Positions 6,023 to 14,559 of a stretch of 64,000 nucleotides of DNA are shown piece by piece. The first letter of the stretch is position 1. Each line of letters opens with the position of its first letter. Made by a program: the position numbers and the translations under genes. The notes under the pieces were generated by a model. That model saw only the letters and a program-made list of their open reading frames with translations. It was not told the DNA's origin and made no database searches. The DNA is from Bacteroidales bacterium (GTDB taxonomy: Bacteria; Bacteroidota; Bacteroidia; Bacteroidales; UBA932). Where the stretch lies: assembly GCA_022653735.1 (NCBI GenBank), contig JALCSU010000004.1, positions 29,870 to 93,869 of the forward strand, written 5' to 3'.

Positions 6023-7135
6023 TTAGATCTCCAGCTTAATTTCTCCTGAGTCATTGTCAACTGGATTCAAAAATTTTCTAAGATCAATTTTTCTCATCTC
6101 TTGCTCGATATAATCAAGAGACGCTTCTTTAGTCATATTGGTTATAGGAGAGTCATAATTACATTTCTCTTTTAATATCTGTGCAAGTTTATATACCCAA
6201 TAATTCTCACTCATTTGAAGTATTGTCCCCTGTCGATCTTCTGCTAATTCCGGTGCTTTGCTTCTTTCTCCAATTTTATCGACGAGAATGATGGTAGTCA
6301 CCAAATAAGTGGAATCATCTCTTTTTAATGTATTTCCATATCTTGTAACTTTGTCGAGGCTAATTTCAGTATTTCCTGGCCCTATAAAACCAATGTCAAA
6401 CTTTACTCCTACACCAGGTCTAATTAATATTGTTGTATCTATTTCTCTAACGTCGTCTTTTTTGTCTGAGAGCCAGAATACTTTAGATTTCTTTGATGTG
6501 TCTTTTCGATCAATTAGTTCAAAACCTAAAATTGTTAATGTAGAACCCATAACAAGTTTTTCGAAAGTTTTTCCATACATAGATTTTTCAGATCCCCTCG
6601 TTGTTAATGTCGATGCCCCTACTGCAAGCAGACATCTCAGAAGATTAGGCCATCGCATAATGATGTTTTTATCTTCATAGTTAATATCCAGTTTTATATC
6701 ACCGTATATTCTTTCGACATCATCTGCTATACTTTTTAGATTGCTATCAAATACTCTAGAATAAGATTCAATACTTTTATCTCTAACTACGTTTTGAATG
6801 CTCTTCCCTGTTAGACCTAGATACCATAATAAATATGTCTTTTCGTCAGAGGAGAAATTTTTATGTTTTATGCCGTCATTTATTATAGATGTTAACTGTT
6901 CTTCAAATTTTTCATTTGAAGATAATCCTTTCAGATATGTTACTATTAATGAAGCCCCAATTATCAATACTCTTCGCTGGGTCAGTCCTTCCGTTAAATC
7001 TCTAACATTATTACCATGTAAAACAGAACTTACTGCATTCTGGACGACTTCAAGTCCCAGTTTATCAACAAATTCCTTTCCGCTGTATTTTACCAAGTTT
7101 ATACCTTCATTAGGTAAAAAGAGATCGCTATTCAT
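6023..7135 (-). CDS. Type II restriction endonuclease, CfrBI-like
   Basis: Predicted cytoplasmic DNA endonuclease of a restriction-modification pair. The N-terminal half (1-170) is helical. The C-terminal half carries the likely catalytic core: MYGKTFEKLVMGS (about 187-199), a REIDTTIL acidic strand (about 230-237), and KFDIGFIGPGNTEISLDK (about 245-262). This pattern resembles the CfrBI family, whose known members cut CCWWGG and pair with an N4-cytosine methyltransferase. The length of 370 aa is in the expected range. The methyltransferase gene lies 12 bp upstream on the same strand, so the two are probably co-transcribed with the protecting enzyme first. The block is much more AT-rich than its surroundings, indicating acquired cargo. 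The family call is from memory of the motif; specificity is inference. Confidence 0.6.
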   Translation of the reverse strand: MNSDLFLPNEGINLVKYSGKEFVDKLGLEVVQNAVSSVLHGNNVRDLTEGLTQRRVLIIGASLIVTYLKGLSSNEKFEEQLTSIINDGIKHKNFSSDEKTYLLWYLGLTGKSIQNVVRDKSIESYSRVFDSNLKSIADDVERIYGDIKLDINYEDKNIIMRWPNLLRCLLAVGASTLTTRGSEKSMYGKTFEKLVMGSTLTILGFELIDRKDTSKKSKVFWLSDKKDDVREIDTTILIRPGVGVKFDIGFIGPGNTEISLDKVTRYGNTLKRDDSTYLVTTIILVDKIGERSKAPELAEDRQGTILQMSENYWVYKLAQILKEKCNYDSPITNMTKEASLDYIEQEMRKIDLRKFLNPVDNDSGEIKLEI

Positions 7136-7147
7136 ATCGAATATATA

Positions 7148-8308
7148 TTAAAATAGGTTATCATTATCACAAGAGATATTTACCCAATTTATTGAGAGTT
7201 CTTTAGTGTATTTATCAAAATCTTTTATCATTAGTTCTACATATTTTGGATCCTTCTCAAGCAAGGCAAACCTTCTACCCATTCTGATAGCAGCTTTCCC
7301 GACAGTGCCTGTTCCTGCGAATGGATCCATTACTACGTCATTCTTTATTGAATAGTAACGGATTACTTTTTCAGCTAATTCTAATGGAAATACAGCAGGA
7401 TGGTTCTTATTGTGCGCAGGAGGTAATTTCCAGATATTAGTAACATCATAATCTCCCACTATTTTTGATTCTTTAAGTGCTTCTTGATCTGGATGTCTTC
7501 TTATTAGCCAGTCTATTAATCTGTCTGATTTCTTTCTATAAACAAGGACATATTCTGTTACTGGTACAGGTTTATATTGAAGTGGGTTTCTGTCTGCAGA
7601 GAATCTTCTCCCTCTACCGGTTGCCCATCCTGCACCTTCAGGCTTTTCCCATATAATATCATCAATAAATTCGAAATCTTCTTCAATAAATAATCTATGG
7701 AAATCGAAAGGTACAGCAATCCTTTTCGAAGATTCATTTCTACTCGAACGCCTTAGAAGAACAGGTGAGACATTTATTACAAAAAATCTCCCTTCATTTA
7801 ATACTCGATGACATTCATGAATTATCTTTTTCATTTTGAGAAGATACTCCTCATATGAAAGATAGTCTGCGTATTCAGGTTTTGCATTAAAATATGGAGG
7901 TGATGTAAAAATAAGGTCTATACATTCATTGGGCATATCTTTCAGGAGTTTTTCTGAATCGCCTTCCCGAATAGTATTAGCCAACATGGAAATCTTAGGA
8001 GTACAATTGCTTTTCCTCCTTGATTTCGTATTAGTTTTCCGACCGAGCAATCTATTTTCTAATACTTCTTTTTGTGTGGATTTATTATTGTCGATGAAAG
8101 ATGTCACTGCATCAATGACAATTTCTCCAATCTTTGTATCATCTAATGCTAAAATAGGCACTCTCCAAATATCATATCTGTCGTCTATTTCAGGAAGTCC
8201 GAATTTGACAACATTTTGTAAATCTGCTTGTTTTATATATAATTGTGCAATTGCTTTAGCCTCTTTTACTGTATTAATCCTATAAGTATTATTCTTTTTT
8301 CTACTCAT
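7148..8308 (-). CDS. DNA methyltransferase of a Type II R-M system (beta-class)
   Basis: S-adenosylmethionine-dependent DNA methyltransferase. Motif IV is TSPPY (in DLIFTSPPYFN, about residue 140), typical of N4-cytosine and some N6-adenine enzymes. Motif I is DPFAGTGTVGKAAIRMG (about 340) and comes after motif IV, the beta-class order. About 90 residues precede the catalytic domain and contain a DDRYDIWRVPIL segment that is not part of the catalytic fold. I chose ATG 8308. A TAAATTTG -7 box lies at 8327-8334, so the upstream TTG alternative at 8329 would fall inside the promoter. No controller gene is visible. Confidence 0.85.
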   Translation of the reverse strand: MSRKKNNTYRINTVKEAKAIAQLYIKQADLQNVVKFGLPEIDDRYDIWRVPILALDDTKIGEIVIDAVTSFIDNNKSTQKEVLENRLLGRKTNTKSRRKSNCTPKISMLANTIREGDSEKLLKDMPNECIDLIFTSPPYFNAKPEYADYLSYEEYLLKMKKIIHECHRVLNEGRFFVINVSPVLLRRSSRNESSKRIAVPFDFHRLFIEEDFEFIDDIIWEKPEGAGWATGRGRRFSADRNPLQYKPVPVTEYVLVYRKKSDRLIDWLIRRHPDQEALKESKIVGDYDVTNIWKLPPAHNKNHPAVFPLELAEKVIRYYSIKNDVVMDPFAGTGTVGKAAIRMGRRFALLEKDPKYVELMIKDFDKYTKELSINWVNISCDNDNLF

Positions 8309-8426
8309 ACCTATTATTAATTTCAACAAATTTATGAAAAATTATTGTTAAATATTTATTATAATGCTATTCCATTGTTTAGTATTAAAATAGAAAGATA
8401 TATTGATGTGAATCTGTCTTCCCGTT

Positions 8427-8491
8427 TTGTCCCACGTGTCCCAGGCCGTGGACAGGTGGGACAAGTGGGACAAGGTTGGGACGTTTGGGAC
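8427..8491 (+). repeat. Cluster of TGGGAC hexamers (iteron-like)
   Basis: TGGGAC occurs at 8457, 8466, 8477 and 8486 (spacings 9, 11, 9), and its complement GTCCCA at 8429 and 8438. Together 8427-8443 and 8457-8473 form a 17-bp inverted repeat with one mismatch. More GTCCC(A/G) sites lie inside the end of the adjacent primase-like gene at 8635, 8646 and 8677. Such spacing is typical of protein-binding arrays at replication or transfer origins. Confidence 0.5.
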
Positions 8492-8497
8492 GGTTTC

Positions 8498-9688
8498 TCA
8501 GAGATGACCGGCCTTTGTGACGGAGTAAGGTATCAGGCCAAAATCATTGACCAGCAGGCGGATGGCCGGAAGTGACTCTGGCGAGAGGTAGTTTTTCACG
8601 AAGCGGAGCTCACGGATTTCCTCGTCGGAATCCTGTCCCAGTTCTGTCCCGGGCTCGTCTGATTTCTGCCGGCTTTGTCCCAGCTTGGACAGACCGTCCG
8701 ATTCCGGTACTGTCTCCATTTCCTCGCTTCCGCCCTCCTGCTTCCAGCGGATCAGCCAGTCGGCTATGTCGATATGAGCTCGCCTGTCGGCCTCTGTTGC
8801 ATTCTTTTCCAGGATGTCTGAGACCGTGATGTCGAGCTGCGGCATTGCGGAAAGCTTCTTCTTCCACTCCTCGTAGCCGTCTATATCAGGGAAAGCGATG
8901 ACTTTCCTGCCTTTCAGGACTGAGAGCCTGTCCGGACTGAGCTGGGATTTTCCTCCGGTGGCCAGCCAGATGTATTTTGGCATTATTCCGGAGGCTATGA
9001 CAGCTGTTTTCTCCGATTCAACAAGGGCGGCTGTCTTGCCTTTCTCATCCGGATCCGCCAGCAGATGCTCTCCGAAAAGACACTGAGTTAGTTCCCAGTC
9101 TGATTGAAGAAGCCCCTTATGTTTCAGAACCGAGTGAATCCAGTTCACTTTCCCTGGAATCTTCGCATCCTTGACTCTCTTTCCTGTTTTGGGATTGTAT
9201 TTCATGATTTTTCCTGTTCTTATGTTCCCTTTGATGTCTCGCTGGAAGTAGATCACGTCTCTTGCGTGGGTTACTCCAAGGTTGTAGCGCTGCGTAAGAT
9301 GATCGACCGCATCTTTCTGAAATATCGTTGAAAGGAATGCGGTAAAATCGCTCTGGATGTCCGGACGGACTGAGCGTGTAAGATATTCTTCTGGTATTGT
9401 GCATAGTGGTTTTTCTTTTGGTTTCTCGCCGGATCTCTCTGCTCTCAGCCAGTCCGGAGCCGTCCTCCAATCACTGGCCAGGTTGGGATGCTCGGCAAAG
9501 TAGTCCTTTGGTGTCTTGTGGTAGCCGCATGATGACTCATGGTCGCACCTGCCGACCTCCGGAGAGAGAGGCATTCCGCCCTCATCGACATAGAGGCTGA
9601 AACAGAATGGCTTTCCGCACTGCGGACATGTGTGGCGTGATGATCTGCCGGAATATTTTTGCAGATGGAATTCTCTGTACTCTTTCAT
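8498..9688 (-). CDS. Zinc-finger/TOPRIM primase-like protein (DUF6371-like)
   Basis: Likely primase-like replication protein of the element. It has an N-terminal zinc-binding region with CPQCGKPF (about 21-28) and a second pair C-HESSCG (about 48-55). The central TOPRIM-like part has a VESEKTAVIAS strand (about 222-232) and a FPDIDGYEEWKKK acidic segment (about 262-274). The C-terminus (about 325-396) is low complexity and acidic. I chose ATG 9688 because it is preceded by a strong AGGAGGAG ribosome-binding site, unusual for Bacteroidota, and follows the ATPase stop by 13 bp. Its position after a RecA-like ATPase matches helicase-primase modules of mobilisable elements. The domain family name is from memory. 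Confidence 0.65.
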   Translation of the reverse strand: MKEYREFHLQKYSGRSSRHTCPQCGKPFCFSLYVDEGGMPLSPEVGRCDHESSCGYHKTPKDYFAEHPNLASDWRTAPDWLRAERSGEKPKEKPLCTIPEEYLTRSVRPDIQSDFTAFLSTIFQKDAVDHLTQRYNLGVTHARDVIYFQRDIKGNIRTGKIMKYNPKTGKRVKDAKIPGKVNWIHSVLKHKGLLQSDWELTQCLFGEHLLADPDEKGKTAALVESEKTAVIASGIMPKYIWLATGGKSQLSPDRLSVLKGRKVIAFPDIDGYEEWKKKLSAMPQLDITVSDILEKNATEADRRAHIDIADWLIRWKQEGGSEEMETVPESDGLSKLGQSRQKSDEPGTELGQDSDEEIRELRFVKNYLSPESLPAIRLLVNDFGLIPYSVTKAGHL

Positions 9689-9701
9689 TGCCTCTCCTCC
9701 T

Positions 9702-10832
9702 TTACTCTTCTTTCCTGAACAGATCCTGATCATCGGTCTTGGCTTTCATCTTTGATGACTGACGGATGAGCGGCCTGGCTTCGCCCTCCGCCTGGCTTCC
9801 ATCGATGCAGCTGGCCGGATCCTCCTCTCCCTGGCGAATGAGCCTGCCGACTGCGGATTTGCTCAGTCCCAGGATTGAGGCAATCTCCCTGACTGTCTTG
9901 TGCTGCTCACGCAGATCCATGACGTTGCGCAGATTGGTCTTGCCGTCGTCATCGTTTATGCTGCGCAGATGTTCTTTCTCGTTTGCATAGCCTACCAGCT
10001 CGAAATGCAGGAATCCGTCATTCTGGTCAATCTCATAGACCATGACATTGTCGGAGTCGTATCGGTATTCTCCTGCCCTTACTTTAATCTGCTTGACATA
10101 CCTCATTGAGTTGTCTTTTGCGCTTTTCCCGATTGCAAAGACGCTGTCAAAGAAGTTGTAGAGCTTCTTGGATCCTGCAAGGTCATTCTGCGTGATGGGA
10201 TTGGTAAGATTCCTCTTTGGGGTGTGGGCTATGATCAGTAGCGACCATCCGTGCTTCCTTTTGAGCGACATCAGTTTCATCATGAACATTCCGGCGACAT
10301 CGCCTTTCTCGGAGGCGTTGCAGAGGTAGGTCAGGTTGTCTATTATTATGACCTTTGCGCCTACGCTCTGTGCTGCCTGCTCGATGTTCAGAAAGAAGTT
10401 CTCTTCATAGTTCTCGGCGTTGATTGCGTCCGCCACGATTTCCGCCCTTAGGAAGTTATCCGGGAAGATATGCCTTACGCCTGTATGCGGGTTGGAGTAT
10501 CGGAGCTGGAACTGCTTGTCGGATAGCTCGCAGTCCACGTACAGGACTTTCTGCGTCCTGGCTATCTCGTCGGCCATCTGGACTGCGTAGATGGATTTGC
10601 CGAGGTTGCTGTCTGCGAACAGGCAGCAAACCTCGCCCTCATACCATAATGAGTGATAGAGATCTCTCGGGTCTGGCCGGTGGAATGCATCGCTGACAGC
10701 CTGGTTTGCTGACTTGATGCGCAGCATCCCGATGAGCCCGGATTTCTCTGCACTGTCAATCTCCTTTGTGATTGCGCTTACGGGGTTGAATTCCCCTGAA
10801 TCAGTAGGAGCCATAGCTGTCTCGCATTTCAT
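9702..10832 (-). CDS. RecA-fold ATPase, RepA-like helicase
   Basis: Predicted hexameric DNA helicase/ATPase for element replication. Walker A is the variant ADSNLGKS (about 73-80), Walker B is VIIIDNLTYL (about 160), and downstream IIAHTPKR fits the motif 3 region of RepA/DnaB-like ATPases. The C-terminus carries a helix-turn-helix (TVREIASILGLSKSAVGRLI, about 310-329) that could bind origin repeats. Its start overlaps the end of the upstream HTH gene by 32 bp, and the downstream primase-like gene follows closely, so the three form one operon. The start at 10832 is preferred; an alternative ATG lies at 10814. Confidence 0.75.
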   Translation of the reverse strand: MKCETAMAPTDSGEFNPVSAITKEIDSAEKSGLIGMLRIKSANQAVSDAFHRPDPRDLYHSLWYEGEVCCLFADSNLGKSIYAVQMADEIARTQKVLYVDCELSDKQFQLRYSNPHTGVRHIFPDNFLRAEIVADAINAENYEENFFLNIEQAAQSVGAKVIIIDNLTYLCNASEKGDVAGMFMMKLMSLKRKHGWSLLIIAHTPKRNLTNPITQNDLAGSKKLYNFFDSVFAIGKSAKDNSMRYVKQIKVRAGEYRYDSDNVMVYEIDQNDGFLHFELVGYANEKEHLRSINDDDGKTNLRNVMDLREQHKTVREIASILGLSKSAVGRLIRQGEEDPASCIDGSQAEGEARPLIRQSSKMKAKTDDQDLFRKEE

Positions 10833-11160
10833 GCTTGTAATCGAGCTTCACTTTTACGTTCTCGACATCGGCTTTCTTGTAGCGGACCAGCCAGCCAACC
10901 TTGATTTTCGGAAGCATCGGCGGCTGTCCGAATGCATCGGGCTTGCCCCAGCGTTCACGTGTTGCCCTGGATATGCCAAGGTACTGTTCAACTTCCTGTC
11001 CTGTAAGGAGGTCATTCATCTCGACCTGCTTGTGAACTTCTTCATAGTTCTGGATCGCCTCGGCCACCAGGCTTCGGTTTGCCTCGATCATGTCGCTTAC
11101 TTTGACGTTCAGCGTTGCCTCCGGACATTCCTGATAGAGGCGGATAATGTCAATTTCCAT
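10801..11160 (-). CDS. Small helix-turn-helix (excisionase-like) protein
   Basis: 119 aa. The second half is a winged-helix DNA-binding domain of the excisionase/HTH_17 or DUF3853 type: LLTGQEVEQYLGISRATRERW (about 51-71), followed by LPKIKVGWLVRYKKADVENV. The first half is helical with an acidic N-terminus. In Bacteroidota integrative elements such small proteins act as excision or replication regulators. It is the first gene of an overlapping operon with the ATPase and the primase-like protein. The GGTTAAC repeats at 11352-11449, upstream of this operon, are a plausible target; that link is inference. Confidence 0.65.
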   Translation of the reverse strand: MEIDIIRLYQECPEATLNVKVSDMIEANRSLVAEAIQNYEEVHKQVEMNDLLTGQEVEQYLGISRATRERWGKPDAFGQPPMLPKIKVGWLVRYKKADVENVKVKLDYKHEMRDSYGSY

Positions 11161-11351
11161 GTTTTAGTGTTATTGAGATCTGCACCCCTCCCGGCATGAG
11201 CATATGGTGGCCTGCCTCGTTCGGTGCCTGGAATGAATCGGGATCCCATATTCAATCCGTCATCATGTTCGTAGGCAAATATATCTGAACATAACATAAA
11301 TACGAAGAGAAACTTGAAGTATCGCATTAACCGGTTAATCAAATAATTTTT

Positions 11352-11449
11352 GGTTAACGTTTAACTTCCGGAATCACAGCAATTTATGTTCGGGCAATGG
11401 TTAACTTTCTGCTGGATTTTGGTTAACTTTTGGTTAACTTTTGGTTAAC
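11352..11449 (+). repeat. GGTTAAC repeat array
   Basis: Five copies of GGTTAAC at 11352, 11399, 11421, 11432 and 11443. The last three are an exact 11-bp tandem (TTTTGGTTAAC), one helical turn apart. The array lies in the gap between the HTH operon and the 318-aa gene and runs into the 3' end of the latter, where it encodes the terminal KVNQKLTKS. It looks like a cooperative protein-binding site, either an origin iteron or an operator for the HTH operon. Confidence 0.55.
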
Positions 11450-12379
11450 TTTTCGCTGACTTCCAGGAATGTTCATCTGAGAGAAGAACTCTTCTGCTTC
11501 GCAGTAGGATGCTCTTGCCCGGCCCTTGATAGTCGGATGTCCGTAAATGGCAGGATGCAGGTAGCATTCCCTGACTCTCATTCCGAGATGCAGGAGAAGA
11601 GTTTTGACCGCCTTGGCATAAGAGCACCGGAGAAGCTTGTTGTAATGTGCGAAAACTATCAGGCTGACAATTTTTGAAATGTACATACTCCGCTTCTCGC
11701 TTGCGAGCCTGGATATGCGCTGATATATTTTTGCAATAATATGACGCTCAATTTTTGGAATGAAAAGAGTGGCCAGCAGATCAATGCCCGAAATATGAAT
11801 TTCATTCTGCATGGCATTTTTGCGCCTTATGGCAGTTACCTTGTCCTGTTTACCATCAAAGATCTTCTGTGATATGGTAAAAGGATCCTCGCCGTGTTTT
11901 ACCAGAACATCTTTCAGATCCACGCCAGTATATCTCGTATGCATTCTCACCCACTGCCACAGCTCTTTTCTGAAATTTTTTAATGCGACAAGAAATACAT
12001 AGGATCTGCATTCTGTCAGTTCCGTATGGCAATTCTTGATAACTGTTTCGATAAGGGTATGAAGACAGAGCCTTGGAGTGATGAAATCCAAGGCCAGCTG
12101 AAGATTCTCAGTCTCAATAATCGTATTCCTTAATAATACCAGTTGTGAAAGTGTGAGGCAAATATCACTCTTCCGGCAAAAGCCATAATCCAAAGGATTT
12201 TCAAAGAATTGTAAAATAGCTAAATTGAATTCAGTGCACTTTTTCTCAAAGTCCTCGCTGTGCTGGCCATTTTCACAAAATTCTATCTCTTCTTTAAAGC
12301 TCCTTATGACCCCGTATAGTTTAAAAATTATATTTTCTAGCTCCCATAGCTCCACTTTTGAAAGTATTTTCGGGTACAT
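11423..12379 (-). CDS. Hypothetical element protein (318 aa)
   Basis: Not recognised. Predicted soluble and largely helical. It has a cysteine-containing middle (FCRKSDICLTL about 88-98; LCLHTLIE) and a basic C-terminal third (SEKRSMYISKIVSLIVFAHYN), which is compatible with DNA binding. No Walker, relaxase or HUH motif was seen. A TATATTTG -7 box (12409-12416 read on the minus strand) lies 30 bp upstream of the ATG. It lies between the integrase and the replication operon, a common position for accessory or mobilisation proteins, but no function can be assigned. Its last codons overlap the GGTTAAC array. Confidence 0.6.
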   Translation of the reverse strand: MYPKILSKVELWELENIIFKLYGVIRSFKEEIEFCENGQHSEDFEKKCTEFNLAILQFFENPLDYGFCRKSDICLTLSQLVLLRNTIIETENLQLALDFITPRLCLHTLIETVIKNCHTELTECRSYVFLVALKNFRKELWQWVRMHTRYTGVDLKDVLVKHGEDPFTISQKIFDGKQDKVTAIRRKNAMQNEIHISGIDLLATLFIPKIERHIIAKIYQRISRLASEKRSMYISKIVSLIVFAHYNKLLRCSYAKAVKTLLLHLGMRVRECYLHPAIYGHPTIKGRARASYCEAEEFFSQMNIPGSQRKVNQKLTKS

Positions 12380-12599
12380 TGGTTATAATTTTATCGTTTC
12401 AGCACTAGCAAATATAATAATTCAAACTAATGAAAACGAAAAAAAAGTTTTATAAAAAGGTGCACAGCCAGAAAACTTAGCCAGACCGATATAATCACAA
12501 CCAATGCTTATAATAATTTCACTTTTTTATTATTGAGTTACAATCATAGGTTGTAAAATCACAAGAAATTCTTATGGTTATTCGCCTTTTTGAAAACTA

Positions 12600-14135
12600 T
12601 TATTTGGTAGCGGACTGTTTTATTATGGTCGAAAACTCTTCCGGACTGATCTGTCCGGATGACACCAGCTGCTGAATTTCAGCGAGTTTTTTCATCAGTT
12701 CATCTTTGGTTTCAGCCTTTCTGTTGATGATCTCGGACTTCTCTTCTTCTGTCACCGGCTTATAGTCCGATTCCATAAGATTGCTCATCTCCTTGACAAG
12801 GTCATCATCGATGTTCCTGTAACGAGCAAAAGCATGTGATCCCTCCTTGTGTCCGGAGAGTTTGCCGACCAGGTTTGGATCCTTTACCTGCTTGTAAAGG
12901 TTCCCGATGAAAGTTTTTCTGGCCATGTGGGAGCTGGCCACATCGGCAATGCACTTCTGTTCATTTTCGCCTGTCAGAGGATTTCTGACAGTGACCATTC
13001 TCTCAATGCTCACTTTATGGAATACGTCTTTGATTGCGTAGTTGTAGTTCTGCTGAGCTATCAGAGGAAAGAGCTTGGTTTCATCGTAGTCCTTGTACTT
13101 ATCAACAATGGCCTTGGCTTCTTCTGTAAGATAGACTTTGACGACATTAGGATTTTCGTCCTTGGTTTTGATAGGTACGTACTCTACATATGTTCCTCTG
13201 TTATCCGTAATCAGATTCTTCTTCGTAAGCGAGTAAAGATCGCTTATTCGACAGCCTATGAAACACTGGAATATGAAAATGTCTCTCTGAGTCTCCAATC
13301 TTTTGTCCTGGCTGAGATCCGCATGGTAGATCTGCTCCCTCTCCTCGGCTGTGATGTAAACCGGAGAGCCGTAAACCTGGGATCCGATAGTGAATTTTCT
13401 GAATGGATCGTTTTCTGTTATGCCTTGCCTGGTGCACCAATTATAAAATGCCCTGAACATCTTCATAAAGGAGTTGATAGCATTATCGCCTCTTTCAACC
13501 GGATATCTGGACTCTGGTAGGAATGCGTAAATCTTTGCATACTTCGGTGTCGGCTTGCGATTGCCTGATTTGTCCGTCCTGAAAAATTTATGTTCGTTTC
13601 TCACAAACTTGCGGAAATCTTCCAGATCATCGGCCGTGATGCTATCAATCTCAATCTTTTTGCATCTATAAAGCTCCCATCTTAATAAGATACGTTCTAA
13701 TACTCTATAATGTTTATAACGGCTGACTGAAAGTTTCCTTGTACCAATAAATTTGTCAAAAGCCTCAAAGAAAGTTAGATTATCTTTCTTTTGGCCATCA
13801 ATATATTTTTCTGGAAATGTGAAGCGATCGACCGTATCTTGAAGCCAGTCATCAGATACATTCGATAGATCTGTATCTTGAATAGCACGAATGACAAAAG
13901 TTTTAAGATGTTCTAGTTTTCCTTTCTTATCATATGCATCTCTCACTTCCGGCGTCAGCTTCCTTGCAGCAATCTTGATATCTTCTGATTCCGGGTCAAA
14001 AAATGGTCTTGATATCCAAATGTGAGAATGAGCCCTCTTATTTCCAAACCCTCTCTTTTGAAATCTAATCAAGATTTCCGACTCTCCTGTTTCTTTACTA
14101 ATTTTAGAAGATAAAGTACACGTAATTTTTGGCAT
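12600..14135 (-). CDS. Tyrosine recombinase (integrase)
   Basis: Site-specific integrase of the element. It has an N-terminal arm-binding part, a SAM-like core-binding domain (about 120-245) and a C-terminal catalytic domain. Catalytic signatures visible: arginine in FQCFIGCRISDLYSL (about 297), H-x-x-R in SSHMARKTF (about 402), and LSGHKEGSHAFARYR with the nucleophilic tyrosine (about 438). Length 511 aa, with an extra helical tail after the active site, as in longer Bacteroidota integrases. It is the rightmost element gene and is transcribed into the element. The promoter (-7 box 14184-14191) is overlain by a 30-bp palindrome. No tRNA lies beside it, so the target is not a tRNA visible here. 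Confidence 0.9.
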   Translation of the reverse strand: MPKITCTLSSKISKETGESEILIRFQKRGFGNKRAHSHIWISRPFFDPESEDIKIAARKLTPEVRDAYDKKGKLEHLKTFVIRAIQDTDLSNVSDDWLQDTVDRFTFPEKYIDGQKKDNLTFFEAFDKFIGTRKLSVSRYKHYRVLERILLRWELYRCKKIEIDSITADDLEDFRKFVRNEHKFFRTDKSGNRKPTPKYAKIYAFLPESRYPVERGDNAINSFMKMFRAFYNWCTRQGITENDPFRKFTIGSQVYGSPVYITAEEREQIYHADLSQDKRLETQRDIFIFQCFIGCRISDLYSLTKKNLITDNRGTYVEYVPIKTKDENPNVVKVYLTEEAKAIVDKYKDYDETKLFPLIAQQNYNYAIKDVFHKVSIERMVTVRNPLTGENEQKCIADVASSHMARKTFIGNLYKQVKDPNLVGKLSGHKEGSHAFARYRNIDDDLVKEMSNLMESDYKPVTEEEKSEIINRKAETKDELMKKLAEIQQLVSSGQISPEEFSTIIKQSATK

Positions 14136-14183
14136 ATTTGGTCGTAGTTATGGTGGTACTTTGATATTCAATTACTGTCAAAA

Positions 14184-14238
14184 CAAATATAAATAAAAGT
14201 TTACAAAGTGTAGCCAAAAATAAATATTTTTGGCTACA
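14184..14238 (-). promoter_or_regulatory. Integrase promoter with 30-bp palindrome
   Basis: On the minus strand TATATTTG (14184-14191) is a -7 box 49 bp before the integrase ATG. Upstream, at the -33 position, lies a palindrome: TGTAGCCAAAAATA (14209-14222) and its perfect complement (14225-14238) around AA. This could be a repressor/excisionase operator, an integrase arm site, or a bidirectional terminator at the element edge. Confidence 0.55.
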
Positions 14239-14397
14239 TAATTTATAGCCACCGAGAAATCATTAGAAATATTCCCTCATGTAAATTTACCACTAAATCA
14301 TTAATTATCAATAGTTTTTGCTTGATAACTCCTAGCAATATTATCTAACATTGCCTCATCGGAAGTAACTATACGTGTTCCCTAGCAGAGCACGTCA

Positions 14398-14439
14398 GAA
14401 GAACGCTAATTGCTTGATTGTAAGCAGTTAGCGTTCTTC
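14398..14439. terminator. 18-bp hairpin, terminator or att-related
   Basis: GAAGAACGCTAATTGCTT (14398-14415) pairs along its whole length (one G-T pair) with 14422-14439 around a six-base loop. There is no long T tract on either strand. It may be a terminator shielding the chromosomal gene from the element, or part of the attachment region. Confidence 0.4.
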
Positions 14440-14506
14440 CGCATTTCATTCTGACCGGCTCACTTTTCAGGAGCACGCCCGCTTTTGCCATGAAACGTAA
14501 AATATT

Positions 14507-14534
14507 GAGGCCGACTCAAATTAGAGCCAGCCTC
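14507..14534 (-). terminator. Possible terminator of the DUF1080 gene
   Basis: GAGGC and GCCTC (14507-14511, 14530-14534) with CTC/GAG inside form an imperfect stem just downstream of the gene, followed on the minus strand by AATATTTTACG. Confidence 0.3.
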
Positions 14535-14559
14535 GTTAGCTTCCGGATTATGTCAATCT

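Larger units (their letters stand above)
14239..14559. other. Gene-free stretch at the probable element edge
   Basis: About 320 bp between the integrase control region and the first chromosomal gene, AT-rich at first and then more balanced. It contains the strong hairpin at 14398-14439 and a weaker one at 14507-14534. The right attachment site should lie here, but it cannot be located without the other element end. Confidence 0.4.

Noticed and set aside
8309..8329. TTG start giving a methyltransferase seven residues longer
   Set aside because: The TTG is part of the TAAATTTG promoter box, so it would not be transcribed.
8572..8829. Plus-strand frames opposite the primase-like gene
   Set aside because: Antisense shadows of a gene with clear motifs, ribosome-binding site and operon context.
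11416..11452. CRISPR-like array
   Set aside because: Units are only 11 bp, fully tandem, with no unique spacers and no cas genes.
14136..14559. tRNA gene as integration target
   Set aside because: No cloverleaf or T-loop sequence could be found beside the integrase.
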